In this document: in pieces, positions 16,944 through 26,074 of the stretch
Numbering within the stretch: position 1 is the stretch's first letter
How the letters are laid out: each line of letters begins with the position of its first letter
Assembly: GCA_045652465.1 (NCBI GenBank)
Contig: JAZRUI010000006.1
Location: 1-64,000, forward strand
DNA: 64,000 nt
Reading direction: 5' to 3'
From: SIG589 sp045652465
Lineage (GTDB): Bacteria; Bacillota; Clostridia; Oscillospirales; Acutalibacteraceae
The notes under the pieces: model-generated
Databases searched by the model: none
What the model saw: only the letters and a program-made list of their open reading frames with translations
Told to the model about the DNA's origin: nothing
Made by a program: the position numbers and the translations under genes

Positions 16944-17750
16944 TTATTCACACAAAATGATACAACCGGTAGGACAAACCTCGGCGCATTTCTTGCAGCC
17001 GATGCACTTTTCATAATCAATATGAGAAAGATTGTCTTTAACCGTTATAGCGCCGGTGGGGCAGGTCATCTCGCATTTCTTGCATCCGATGCAGGCGTTT
17101 TTGCACTTCTTTCTTGCAACAGCGCCCTTATCCTTGTTGCTGCAGGCAACATAGGTCGGCATAACAACGGGTTTAAGTCCGATGATGTGCTTCGGGCAAC
17201 GGTTAACGCAAAGACCGCAACCAATGCAGGTTCGCGGGTTAACATGGGCAATTCCGTTTTCGATGCAAATGCTGTCGGTGGGGCAAATAACGGCGCAGTC
17301 ACCATAGCCTAAACAACCGTAGGTGCATTTGCCGTCACCACCATATAGAAGGCTGGCAGCCGAACAGGTTTTAATTCCTTGATAGTCGGATTTTTTAGAG
17401 GTTGCCGAGCAGTTTCCGTTACATTGAATAAAGGCAACGGCTTCGATAACATCTTCAAATTCAACGCCTAAAATATCGGCGATGTTTTGAGAAACAGCAT
17501 CGGCACCGGGAACGCAAAGATTTGTTTTGGTTCCTTCAACCTCAACTAAAGCGGCGGCATAGCCATCGCATCCTGTGAAACCGCAAGCACCGCAGTTAAC
17601 GCCGGGAAGGCAGCCGCGAATTTTTTCAATGCGCTCATCGGTTTTAACCGACATAAACTTTGAAGACAAGGATAACAGGATTCCGCAAAGGAGACCAATG
17701 CCTGCAACAACGGCAACCGCCAATAAGATGGCAATAACAATATCGGGCAT
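16944..17750 (-). CDS. rnfB: Rnf complex iron-sulfur subunit B
   Basis: Receives electrons from ferredoxin at the cytoplasmic face and passes them into the Rnf membrane complex. One N-terminal helix (1-28), then the 4Fe-4S motif GVNCGACGFTGC (about 50-61), a spacer, and two double-cluster ferredoxin units (CIGCGLCVNRCP, CIGCKKCEMTCP, CIGCKKCAEVCP). The number of CxxCxxCxxxCP motifs is higher than in gammaproteobacterial RnfB, as is usual in clostridia. RBS AAAGGAGG precedes ATG 17750. Confidence 0.96.
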   Translation of the reverse strand: MPDIVIAILLAVAVVAGIGLLCGILLSLSSKFMSVKTDERIEKIRGCLPGVNCGACGFTGCDGYAAALVEVEGTKTNLCVPGADAVSQNIADILGVEFEDVIEAVAFIQCNGNCSATSKKSDYQGIKTCSAASLLYGGDGKCTYGCLGYGDCAVICPTDSICIENGIAHVNPRTCIGCGLCVNRCPKHIIGLKPVVMPTYVACSNKDKGAVARKKCKNACIGCKKCEMTCPTGAITVKDNLSHIDYEKCIGCKKCAEVCPTGCIILCE

Positions 17751-17764
17751 ATTAAGTTCCTCCT

Positions 17765-18364
17765 TTATTTGAACATATTGTCAACAACTCCGCCGAAGCC
17801 AAAGAATGCAAGCGAAACGATTGACGCGGCGAGAAGGGTGATGGGAAGACCTTGGAAACATTTGGGGATGTTTTCACTGTCGAGTCGGCTGCGAACTCCC
17901 GAGAAAAGAACCATTGCGAGCAAGAAGCCAAGACCGCAACCGAGAGAGCTAACCATCGACTGAATGAAATCATATTCATCGTTGATGTTATTGATTGTAA
18001 CGCCTAAAACTGCGCAGTTGGTTGTAATAAGTGGCAAATATACGCCCAAGGACTTATGGAGCGAGGGAATATATTTTTTGAGCACGATTTCAACAAACTG
18101 AACGAGGGCGGCAATAACCAAAATGAATACAATGGTTTGCATATATTCCAAACCGAACTGGTTTAGAACAAACATTTGAATGGGCCAGGTAACGGCTGTT
18201 GCTACCAACATAACAAAGATAACAGCAAGACCCATACCTGTAGCTTGGTTAAGCTTTTTAGAAACACCGAGGAAGGGGCAAATTCCCAAGAATTTGGTGA
18301 GAACATAGTTGTTGACCAAAACGCTGGTCATCATAATTATAATAAGACTCTTAACATATTCCAT
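17765..18364 (-). CDS. rnfA: Rnf complex membrane subunit A
   Basis: Integral membrane subunit with six helices, homologous to RnfE and NqrD/E. Family features: NNYVLTKFLGICPFLGVS near the N-terminus including the conserved Cys that coordinates the membrane-embedded iron-sulfur centre, and TNCAVLGV in the second half with the matching Cys. The 199-residue length is standard. It follows rnfE by 1 bp and is preceded by a strong RBS (GGAGGAG). Confidence 0.96.
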   Translation of the reverse strand: MEYVKSLIIIMMTSVLVNNYVLTKFLGICPFLGVSKKLNQATGMGLAVIFVMLVATAVTWPIQMFVLNQFGLEYMQTIVFILVIAALVQFVEIVLKKYIPSLHKSLGVYLPLITTNCAVLGVTINNINDEYDFIQSMVSSLGCGLGFLLAMVLFSGVRSRLDSENIPKCFQGLPITLLAASIVSLAFFGFGGVVDNMFK

Positions 18365-18365
18365 A

Positions 18366-19046
18366 TTATTGCTCCTCCTTTGCTATTTTTTCAACATGGC
18401 AAACCGCATATGAGGGGCAACCGTCGCAACCGAATTCCTTTTTCTTAACGCCCTTGCCGTTTGTTATAGCGTTAACAACGGCGATAAGGCAACCGAAAAC
18501 AAAGAATCCGCCCGGAGCCTGCGAGAAGAAGGGAATAGTATAGTCCTTCATGAAGGGAATAGCCATGCCGAAGAAAGAACCTGCGCCTAAAATTTCGCGA
18601 ACTGCTGCCATGGAGAGCAGGGCAACAGTGAATCCGATACCCATGCCAAAGCCATCAAGAGCGGAATGGAAAATGTTGTTTTCACGGGCGAACATTTCGG
18701 CGCGGCCGAGTATGATGCAGTTAACAACGATTAGCGCCAAATATGTTCCGAGCGAGTCATACATATTGGGAACATATGCGTGCATTATCATCTGAACCAT
18801 TGTAACGAAGCCTGCGATAACAACGATATAGCAGGGGATTCTTACGGTGTCGGGGATTATTTTTCTAAGAGCGGAAATCGCAATATTAGAACAAATCAAA
18901 ACAACTGCGGCGGCAAGACCCATACCTAAAGCCTTGGTTGCCGAATCGGTCATCGCCAAGGTGGGGCAGGTGCCGAGAACGAGAACGAAAACAGGGTTTT
19001 CCTTTAAAAGGCCGTTAATTAAAACCGATAAATATCCTTTTTTCAT
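18366..19046 (-). CDS. rnfE: Rnf complex membrane subunit E
   Basis: Six-helix partner of RnfA in the inverted-repeat pair of the ion-translocating core. It has the NPVFVLVLGTCPTLAMT motif with the cluster Cys and VVNCIILGRAE with the second Cys. A C-terminal extension (FGCDGCPSYAVC) contains three additional cysteines, a feature of clostridial RnfE. 226 residues. The stop of rnfG and the start of rnfE share one base. Confidence 0.95.
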   Translation of the reverse strand: MKKGYLSVLINGLLKENPVFVLVLGTCPTLAMTDSATKALGMGLAAAVVLICSNIAISALRKIIPDTVRIPCYIVVIAGFVTMVQMIMHAYVPNMYDSLGTYLALIVVNCIILGRAEMFARENNIFHSALDGFGMGIGFTVALLSMAAVREILGAGSFFGMAIPFMKDYTIPFFSQAPGGFFVFGCLIAVVNAITNGKGVKKKEFGCDGCPSYAVCHVEKIAKEEQ

Positions 19047-19570
19047 TATGCGGCCTCCTTTGCTGTTGCTGAAACGATGTTCAAGGCTGTGAACGCATCC
19101 AAAATAGCCTCTTTAAATGCTCTTGAGGAATAGGTAACGCCCGAAACAAGGTCGGTGCCCGCGAGGGTTGCATCCTTGCCGATATAGGTCGAGGGATAGG
19201 CCTCGGGGAGCGCCTTGCTATCGCTATAAGCAGTAATTTGAATGTTTTTGATGAGAAGGGCGCTGTCTATGCCAACAGTGATAAGCATATAGTCTTCGCT
19301 ATACTGCGATTTGGTGGCAAGAGTAACTGCGTAGCCCGCGCCTGCAGTGTCCTTATAAATAGAGGTAACGGTTTCGGGAACATTCTCGGTGAGTGAGATT
19401 TCCTCGAAATCCTCAGCATCGGGCAAAACAACAATTAAAGATTCTCTGATAGCAGCCTTTTTAGAGTTCTCAATAACGGGAGCTGTTATGAAGTTAACAA
19501 GTGCGAGGAGGATAGAAACAACAAGACAAATTGAGAATAAAACAACGGTGCTTTTAACATATTTGTTCAT
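19046..19570 (-). CDS. rnfG: Rnf complex flavoprotein subunit G
   Basis: Extracytoplasmic FMN-carrying subunit: one N-terminal helix (about 8-28) and an FMN-binding domain that ends in the flavinylation motif, here SGVT at residues 143-146 followed by YSSRAFKEAI. The acceptor should be Thr146; the usual motif has Ala at the third position, so Val is a deviation. Length 174 is slightly short. It lies between rnfD and rnfE with one-base overlaps, and apbE is in the same cluster. Confidence 0.92.
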   Translation of the reverse strand: MNKYVKSTVVLFSICLVVSILLALVNFITAPVIENSKKAAIRESLIVVLPDAEDFEEISLTENVPETVTSIYKDTAGAGYAVTLATKSQYSEDYMLITVGIDSALLIKNIQITAYSDSKALPEAYPSTYIGKDATLAGTDLVSGVTYSSRAFKEAILDAFTALNIVSATAKEAA

Positions 19571-20487
19571 TATTTAGCACCTCCGAGCGGTTTTTTAACT
19601 GTCCACTTTTCAATATAAGGGGTCAGTATGTTCATAAAGAGAATCGAGAAGGAAACGCCTTCGGGATATCCGCCCCATTTGCGGATAATGAGGGTTATTA
19701 AACCGCAACCAAAGCCGAAGATAAGACGACCGTTTTTGGTGATGGGGGTTGTTGAATAATCGGTTGCCATAAAGATAGCGCCGAGCAAAAGACCGCCGGT
19801 TAAAACCGAAGGAACTGCGGGCAAGCCGAAAACATAGCAGCCGAGGAAAACTGTGCCGATAAAGGCAACGGGTGCATGCCAGGTTATAACATGGCGAGCA
19901 AGCAAATAAACGCCGCCGATTATAAGAGCGAGAGAGCAGGTTTCGCCGATACAACCTGCATAACGACCAAGCATAAGCTCGGTTGTATCAGGCAAAAGGC
20001 GAGCGGCGCCGTTTTTGATGAATGCCAAGGGTGTTACCGAAGCAACGGTGTCAGCAGGGTAGTGGAACACGGTCATAGTGCTGCTGAAGGAAAGAAGCAT
20101 CATAACGCGTGCGGTAATTGCGGGGTTGGCAAAGTTTTGACCAATGCCGCCGAAAAGGCATTTAACAACGATTATTGCAAATGCTGTTCCAACAACCAAC
20201 TGCCAAATAGGCAGCGAAACGGGAACATTGAGGGCAAGTAAAATACCTGTTACAACAGCCGAAAGGTCATAAACGGTGTTTTCTTTCTTGGTTATAAGTG
20301 TGAATAGGTATTCACATAAAATTGCGGTTGCAACGCTTGTTGCAATTAAAAGGAAAGCGCGGAAGCCAAATAAAAACACAGAGGCAATCATTATGGGGCA
20401 AAGCGCTATAATAACATCGAGCATAACGCGGGAAGTTGTGTTTTTAGAGCGAATATGCGGAGATGTTGAAACTATGAGTTGACTCAT
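19570..20487 (-). CDS. rnfD: Rnf complex membrane subunit D
   Basis: Polytopic subunit related to NqrB, involved in ion translocation and covalently bound flavin. About nine helices; RSKNTTSRVMLDVIIALCP is the typical entry motif and FANPAITARVMML is strongly conserved. The flavin threonine is expected near 152 in DTVASVTPLAF, where most homologs have an SATPL-type sequence, so Val replaces Ala. Length 305. Overlaps rnfC by 4 bp and rnfG by 1 bp. Confidence 0.94.
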   Translation of the reverse strand: MSQLIVSTSPHIRSKNTTSRVMLDVIIALCPIMIASVFLFGFRAFLLIATSVATAILCEYLFTLITKKENTVYDLSAVVTGILLALNVPVSLPIWQLVVGTAFAIIVVKCLFGGIGQNFANPAITARVMMLLSFSSTMTVFHYPADTVASVTPLAFIKNGAARLLPDTTELMLGRYAGCIGETCSLALIIGGVYLLARHVITWHAPVAFIGTVFLGCYVFGLPAVPSVLTGGLLLGAIFMATDYSTTPITKNGRLIFGFGCGLITLIIRKWGGYPEGVSFSILFMNILTPYIEKWTVKKPLGGAK

Positions 20488-21800
20488 TTTGAAGCCTCCT
20501 TTTCTTTGGCATCGCGAAGCATAACCTTTGCAAGCTTATTGCGCTGTACAAGGGGTTGCTTGGTCGGGCAGGTGTAGGAACAGCAACCGCATTCCATACA
20601 AAGGTTAACCTTAAGTTCTTCAAGTGCCTTTGTGTCATGGTTGCGATAAGCCTTTGAAATTAAAACGGGGTTTAAAAGAAGCGGGCACTGCGAAATGCAT
20701 TTGCCGCAACGGATGCAGGGGGTTGTTTTGGGCTCGGTTGCATCCTTTTCATCAAGAGCTAAAATAGCGTTGTTGTTTTTAAGAACGGGCATATCCAAAT
20801 CGTTGACCGCAATACCCATCATAGGACCGCCATATAAAATCTTTTTAGGCTCGCCCTTGAAACCGCCGCAAAACTCAACAACATCGTTAACGGATGCGCC
20901 GATGGGAGCAATAACATTGGTGGGCTCGTTAATTGCCGAGCCATCAAGGGTTATGCACTTGCTGACAACGGGCATACCAGTGAGCATGTATTTTGCTATA
21001 GCGGCAAGTGTTGTGCAGTTAATAACAATAACGCCAACATCGATAGGAAGCTTGCCTTCGGGAACGATGCGTTTTAAGGTGTTGTAAATAAGCACCTTTT
21101 CGCCGCCCTGCGGATAAAGCGAAGATAGCGCTTTAACCTTAACATAGGGAAGGTCGGCGGTTTTCTCATTCAAATGAGAAATACACTGCGGCTTATTCTT
21201 TTCGATGCCGATGATAACATTGTTAACATTTAAGAACTTGTTAAGCGCTTTAATGCCTTCAACAATATAATCGGATTCGTTCATCATTGTGTAGGTGTCA
21301 CTTGTTATATAAGGCTCGCATTCAGCGCCGTTTATAATAACGGTGTCAACTCGCGAGGTGTCCTTAATATCGAGCTTAACGGAGGTGGGGAAGCCTGCTC
21401 CGCCAAAACCAACCACACCGCTGTTTTTAACCGCGGCAATGAATTCATCATAGTTTTCAACCTTAACGGGTGCAAGGTCGGGGCAGGTTGTCATTTCGCC
21501 GTCAGAGGCAATAACGATGGCGGGGGAATAGGAACCGTTTGTTAGCTGAACCGGTTCGATAGCCTTAACAACGCCCGAAACGCTTGCATGAATCGGCGCG
21601 CTGACATAACCACCTTCGGTTGCAATAACCTGACCAACGGTTACATTGTCGCCAACCTTTACACAAGGAACGGCGGGCGCACCTATGTGCTGTTGCGTGG
21701 GTATAGTTACTGTGGTAGGGGGTGTCATTACTTTAACGGGTTTGTTAGCTGTGTGTTTGCGATGAGGAGTCCTCACTCCCGAAAGAGAAAAACGAAACAT
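20484..21800 (-). CDS. rnfC: Rnf complex subunit C
   Basis: NADH-oxidising/reducing peripheral subunit. The N-terminal barrel-sandwich (HIGAPAVPCVKVGDNVTVGQVI), the NAD/FMN-binding SLBB region (GGAGFPTSVKL, NGAECEPYIT, YPQGGEKVLIY) and two 4Fe-4S motifs (CIRCGKCISQCP, CMECGCCSYTCP) are all visible. ATG 21800 is preferred over an in-frame start 63 bp upstream because CAGGAGTG precedes it and MFRFSLSGVRTP is the family's usual N-terminus. It is the first gene of the minus-strand operon rnfCDGEAB-nusG_II-Gx-apbE. Confidence 0.96.
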   Translation of the reverse strand: MFRFSLSGVRTPHRKHTANKPVKVMTPPTTVTIPTQQHIGAPAVPCVKVGDNVTVGQVIATEGGYVSAPIHASVSGVVKAIEPVQLTNGSYSPAIVIASDGEMTTCPDLAPVKVENYDEFIAAVKNSGVVGFGGAGFPTSVKLDIKDTSRVDTVIINGAECEPYITSDTYTMMNESDYIVEGIKALNKFLNVNNVIIGIEKNKPQCISHLNEKTADLPYVKVKALSSLYPQGGEKVLIYNTLKRIVPEGKLPIDVGVIVINCTTLAAIAKYMLTGMPVVSKCITLDGSAINEPTNVIAPIGASVNDVVEFCGGFKGEPKKILYGGPMMGIAVNDLDMPVLKNNNAILALDEKDATEPKTTPCIRCGKCISQCPLLLNPVLISKAYRNHDTKALEELKVNLCMECGCCSYTCPTKQPLVQRNKLAKVMLRDAKEKEASK

Positions 21801-21833
21801 AAGATCACTCCTGAATATACTACAATATCTTAA

Positions 21834-21863
21834 ATTATATAATATATATATACATTTTGTCAA
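21834..21863 (-). promoter_or_regulatory. rnf operon promoter
   Basis: On the minus strand TTGACA (21863-21858), an 18-bp AT-rich spacer and TATAAT (21839-21834), 34 bp upstream of the rnfC start. It is a strong housekeeping-type promoter with no operator that I recognise. Confidence 0.75.
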
Positions 21864-21885
21864 TCATACACCTGTGCAAAATGTG

Positions 21886-21914
21886 TTGAATTTTATTCTT
21901 TTAGGTCGTATAAT
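21886..21914 (+). promoter_or_regulatory. Promoter of the 21946 surface protein gene
   Basis: TTGAAT (21886-21891), 17-bp spacer, TATAAT (21909-21914), diverging from the rnf promoter. Confidence 0.6.
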
Positions 21915-21945
21915 GGGCGTATATCTTTAAACCGAGGTTATTTAT

Positions 21946-22836
21946 ATGCTCAAACGATTCTTATCGCTCATGATTGCGGTTTTTATGGTTGCATTTTGTC
22001 CTAAAACCTTTGCAGTCGCTAACGATAAAACGCACTATATTGCTTATCCCGCCGATATGGAGTTGCTCTATCAATATCCCGAAGACACCTTCTATTTAGT
22101 CGGGGATATTTATCTTGAAGACCCTTGGCAGGTGTGCTGTCCCACCAATGATAAGCCCTTTAGCGGCACCTTGGATGGTCAAGGTTATGCGATTTATTAT
22201 GCGGCCTCGGCTTCCGATGCCGAAGCGGTTGCGCTTTTCGGTTATCTAACGGGAACTGTTAAATCCCTAACGGTTGCAAGGGCCGAAATTAAAGCAACAT
22301 CTAAAGATGCCGTTGTTGCAGGTATTGCCGCATATAATTACGGAAGCATCACTGATTGCAAATTCGATGGAAAGATTTATAAAGCGAATGAAGAGCTTTT
22401 CGGTGTAGGAATATGTGGGGTAAATAAAGGAAGTATCAGTAATTGCATTGATAAAACGGCAAAGCCGCAAACCTCATCAACGCCCGCTTTGGGTGGAGAT
22501 GTTAGTTCTCATAAACCGAACGAAAACCCTCAAGTAGAAAACCCGATTTCAAGCACATCTTCCACATATAGTATAATTACCCAAATTGACCATAACAATT
22601 CTTCAGAAACGATTAGCAAACCGCAAGTTCCCGAAGATGATAGGCAAAATGCCGTTGAATATTTTGATGAACTGAACAGCAAGCCCAAAGAAAGAGCGAG
22701 CGGCGCAGTTACGATTATTGTTTGCTCTATTGCCGCGGTTGCTTTAGCGGTTGTTTTTGCAGGTTCGCTTTATCAAGAAATCAAGGCGAACAAGCGAGAA
22801 AAACTTAAAAACAAGGCTGAAAATGATAAAGAATAA
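21946..22836 (+). CDS. Secreted or surface-anchored protein of unknown function
   Basis: Unrecognised overall. Residues 1-25 form a signal peptide (LSLMIAVFMVAFCPKTFAVA). The segment from about 65 to 165 has the rhythm of a right-handed beta-helix with GLUG-type turns (SGTLDGQGYAI, FGYLTGTVKSLTV, YNYGSITDCKF, GVNKGSISNC), as in adhesin-like exoproteins of gut Firmicutes. A Ser/Thr/Pro/Asn-rich stalk follows (170-245), then a C-terminal transmembrane helix (TIIVCSIAAVALAVVFAG, about 256-277) with a lysine-rich cytoplasmic tail. So the helix domain would face outward at the end of a stalk. No sorting signal LPXTG. Confidence 0.65.
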   Translation: MLKRFLSLMIAVFMVAFCPKTFAVANDKTHYIAYPADMELLYQYPEDTFYLVGDIYLEDPWQVCCPTNDKPFSGTLDGQGYAIYYAASASDAEAVALFGYLTGTVKSLTVARAEIKATSKDAVVAGIAAYNYGSITDCKFDGKIYKANEELFGVGICGVNKGSISNCIDKTAKPQTSSTPALGGDVSSHKPNENPQVENPISSTSSTYSIITQIDHNNSSETISKPQVPEDDRQNAVEYFDELNSKPKERASGAVTIIVCSIAAVALAVVFAGSLYQEIKANKREKLKNKAENDKE

Positions 22837-22841
22837 CGAAC

Positions 22842-22874
22842 AAAAAACGGTGCTTCCATAGAAGCACCGTTTTT
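22842..22874. terminator. Bidirectional terminator
   Basis: AAAAACGGTGCTTC/GAAGCACCGTTTTT with a 4-nt loop, between the surface protein gene and the convergent ABC transporter gene. Confidence 0.92.
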
Positions 22875-22878
22875 AATT

Positions 22879-25800
22879 TTATTCTGTGCGGAGCGCAACA
22901 ACGGGGTCTTTTTTAGCGGCACTTCTTGAGGGAATAAGTCCCGAGAAGAGCGTTAGACCAACGCTTATTGCGATTAAGATTAGCGCAGCAGGAAGCGGCA
23001 AAATTGCACTTAAGTTGTTGATGCCGGTTACCGAATGCAAAATTAGGTTGATGGGGATGCATAGCAAATAGGTAACAACAACGCCTAAAAGACCTGCAGT
23101 GAATCCAACAATCATTGTTTCAGCATTGAACATACTGGAAACATTGCGTTTCGATGCGCCGATAGCACGCAAAATACCGATTTCTTTGGTTCTCTCCTGT
23201 ACCGAAATCAAGGTGATAACACCAATCATTATCGAGGAAACAACCAGCGAAATAGCAACGAAAGCGATTAAAACATAGGTGATAGCGTTGATTATGGTGG
23301 TTATCGAAGACATCATAAGTCCGAAATAATCGGTATATTTGATTTGCTTAACCTCTTCAACGGTTTTATTATATTCAGCAATAGTTGCCGTGATAATATC
23401 CTTGTTTTCGAAGGAAGAAGCAAAGATGTTAACCGTTGCGGGCGACTCTAAATCAACATGACCAACATTGATTAGGTTTTCCTCATAGGTTGATTCGGAG
23501 AACTCCATAATCTCATCATAGAAAACAGCGCATTCTTCGGCGGTGTATTTGGGGAGAGCATATTGGAATGCTGCGAGCAGCTGCGCCGAAGACATACCTG
23601 ACATTTGCGCCTTAACCTGCTCGGCATACTGCGCCTTAACCTGCTCGGTAATCGACTGGGCGAAAATTTCCTTCAGTTCCTCATCCTTCATGGCTGCCAG
23701 ATAGGCATTGAGCTCATCAGCGCCGATGTTCATTTGTGAGGACATTCCCTCGGCAAGGGCGGCTTCCATTTCGGCGCGGCTCATATTTCCGAGAATACCG
23801 TTAACCTGTTGTGCAAGGAAATCGGCATCAGGAATGCTGTTTATTTCGATATAAAGAGCGGATTTTTGCGCATTGGTCAATGTGTTAACATATGCGCGGA
23901 AATCGGCTTCTTTTTGCTCGTTGGTAAGGGTTCCGGTGTTGCTCTTGAAGGGGAGTCCCGAAATAACATCGGTGTGCGGGTTTTCGAGCTGCGCCTTTAT
24001 AACGGCGGAGCCCTTTGCCTTATCAACCAAATAGTTGGTTAAATCCTTGGTGAATCCGATGCTGCCGGATAACATATGGGCAGTACTGTCCTTATTCGGG
24101 CGGATAATACCGCTTACCTTAAGAGTCATTGCGTTATCATAAAGATAGCGAAGTCCTGCCTCGGTTTCGCGCAAATCGTTATATATACCGGTTGCTTCAT
24201 CATAAACAAAGCAGTCGGCGTTTAAAATGGTTTTATATTCGAGCGCGCAAATCTCTTCGTAGGACCACTTATATTCTTTGGAATCCAAAATGGTTCCGTT
24301 CATAGCGGCATCCATCAAAGCACCGAGCTCGTTTTCGGGCAAAAGACCGAGAGCATAAAGAGTTAGGTCGTCCAACTCATTGTTTTCATCCAAAACCAAA
24401 ACGATTTCATCATAGCTGTTAGGCCAAGAACCGTAAACAACATCATACTGCTTGTATAAAAGGTCGTTTATCGGTGCGCCATCGTTGCCGGTCAAAAGCT
24501 CCTGCCATAAGCGGTTCGACATCATAGTCATTGAGGACATGGAAGACAAAGCGCCGCCCTGCGACATGGAGGTCATAGCCGACATATCGATGTTCATATA
24601 TTTAAGGATAAGCTCCTGCATCAGCTGCTCGGTATCGGAGCGGATGATTTTGCCGTCGGTATTCTTGGTGTAAATAAGCATATCGAGGTTATAACCATAC
24701 TGAATACCACTAACGGCGCTATAAAGTTCGGATTTTGGGTCGCTCATTTTTTCCATGAGGAATTTCTTGAACGAAACGAGGTCGTTTTCGCTCTCCTCAA
24801 GGCTGTTGAGCGCATTAACAATGTCATAAATTGCTGATTTTTTATAAACGGCATCATCTTCGTGGTCAACCGAATCGGATTTAAGATTCATAAATGTTTC
24901 CATCAAAGCCGAAAGCTCAACCGTTGTTGCCTCAATGGTTAGGGGATAGGAAGAAAGGGTGCTTTCCTGAACATCGTTGATATAGGTTGTCATACCCTGC
25001 GAAACGGCTAAAATCAAAGCAATTCCTATAATGCCTATCGAGCCTGCAAAAGAGGTGAGTGCTGTGCGTCCCTTCTTAGTGAAGAGGTTTTTCAGCGAAA
25101 GCATAAACGAGGTGCCGAAGGACATGGAAGGTTTCTTAACCCTTTTCTTTTTCGTTTTGGCCTCTTCGATTTTAAGGTTTTCCTCTATGGCGGCGTTCTT
25201 TTCTTCTTCGCTTAAAGGAGCGGAGTCGTTTATGATTTTTCCATCGAGCATACGAATAATGCGCGAAGAATATTCTTCAGCCAGCTCGGGATTGTGGGTT
25301 ACCATTATGATAAGGCGGCTTTCGGAAATCTTCTTGAGGATTTCCATAACCTGAACGCTGGTTTGGGTGTCAAGTGCTCCTGTAGGCTCGTCGGCAAGAA
25401 TGATATCGGGGTTGTTAACAAGTGCACGGGCAATAGCAACGCGCTGCATTTGACCGCCCGACATTTCGTTAGGCTTCTTCTTAAGCTGGTCGCCGAGGCC
25501 AACCTCTTCAAGTGCCTTGATAGCTCTTGCGCGGCGCTCATGCTTTGAAACGCCCGAGAGGGTTAAAGCGAGCTCAACATTTTGCAAAACCGACTGATGG
25601 GGGATAAGGTTATAGCTTTGGAATACGAATCCGATAGAATGGTTTCTATAGGTATCCCAATCGCGGTCCTTAAACTCCTTTGTGGATTTTCCGTTTATGA
25701 TTAGGTCGCCATCGGTGTATTTATCGAGTCCTCCGATAATATTGAGCAGGGTAGTTTTGCCGCAACCCGATTGACCAAGTATTGAAACAAATTCGTTTTT

Positions 25801-25887
25801 GCGGAAATCGAGAGAAACGCCTTTAAGTGCCTCAACCGATGTGTCGCCCGCGGAATATATTTTGGTTATATTTTTAAGTGTGAGCAT
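22879..25887 (-). CDS. MacB-like ABC transporter, fused ATPase and permease with large extracytoplasmic insert
   Basis: Residues 1-230 are an ABC ATPase of the LolD/MacB group: GQSGCGKTTLLN (Walker A, about 38), SGGQMQRVAIARAL (signature) and IILADEPTGALDT (Walker B). After a charged linker, one helix (about 283-303) leads to an extracytoplasmic region of some 560 residues, then three C-terminal helices of the FtsX fold (VSSIMIGVITLISVQERTKEIGILRAIGAS is the permease signature). Total 1002. The extracellular part contains a coiled-coil rich Ala/Met/Gln stretch (about 700-780). Such type VII ABC systems act as mechanotransmitters or export peptides. No two-component system is adjacent. RBS GGAGGTG precedes ATG 25887. 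Confidence 0.9.
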   Translation of the reverse strand: MLTLKNITKIYSAGDTSVEALKGVSLDFRKNEFVSILGQSGCGKTTLLNIIGGLDKYTDGDLIINGKSTKEFKDRDWDTYRNHSIGFVFQSYNLIPHQSVLQNVELALTLSGVSKHERRARAIKALEEVGLGDQLKKKPNEMSGGQMQRVAIARALVNNPDIILADEPTGALDTQTSVQVMEILKKISESRLIIMVTHNPELAEEYSSRIIRMLDGKIINDSAPLSEEEKNAAIEENLKIEEAKTKKKRVKKPSMSFGTSFMLSLKNLFTKKGRTALTSFAGSIGIIGIALILAVSQGMTTYINDVQESTLSSYPLTIEATTVELSALMETFMNLKSDSVDHEDDAVYKKSAIYDIVNALNSLEESENDLVSFKKFLMEKMSDPKSELYSAVSGIQYGYNLDMLIYTKNTDGKIIRSDTEQLMQELILKYMNIDMSAMTSMSQGGALSSMSSMTMMSNRLWQELLTGNDGAPINDLLYKQYDVVYGSWPNSYDEIVLVLDENNELDDLTLYALGLLPENELGALMDAAMNGTILDSKEYKWSYEEICALEYKTILNADCFVYDEATGIYNDLRETEAGLRYLYDNAMTLKVSGIIRPNKDSTAHMLSGSIGFTKDLTNYLVDKAKGSAVIKAQLENPHTDVISGLPFKSNTGTLTNEQKEADFRAYVNTLTNAQKSALYIEINSIPDADFLAQQVNGILGNMSRAEMEAALAEGMSSQMNIGADELNAYLAAMKDEELKEIFAQSITEQVKAQYAEQVKAQMSGMSSAQLLAAFQYALPKYTAEECAVFYDEIMEFSESTYEENLINVGHVDLESPATVNIFASSFENKDIITATIAEYNKTVEEVKQIKYTDYFGLMMSSITTIINAITYVLIAFVAISLVVSSIMIGVITLISVQERTKEIGILRAIGASKRNVSSMFNAETMIVGFTAGLLGVVVTYLLCIPINLILHSVTGINNLSAILPLPAALILIAISVGLTLFSGLIPSRSAAKKDPVVALRTE

Positions 25888-25980
25888 ACAGCACCTCCAT
25901 AATTAATTTATTATATCACACCTTTATGAATAATGTGTTAATATTTGGTAATGTTTTTTGTGTATAAAATAACGCAATAA

Positions 25981-26009
25981 TTGACATATAGGCGATTTTG
26001 TTGTAAAAT
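25981..26009 (+). promoter_or_regulatory. Promoter of the 26075 gene
   Basis: TTGACA (25981-25986), 17-bp spacer, TAAAAT (26004-26009), about 65 bp ahead of the start codon. Confidence 0.6.
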
Positions 26010-26074
26010 ACATAGGTAATTTGTAAATGTAAAAATTTTTTGTTTCGCATTTTTTCAGGAAAGAAGGGTTAATC

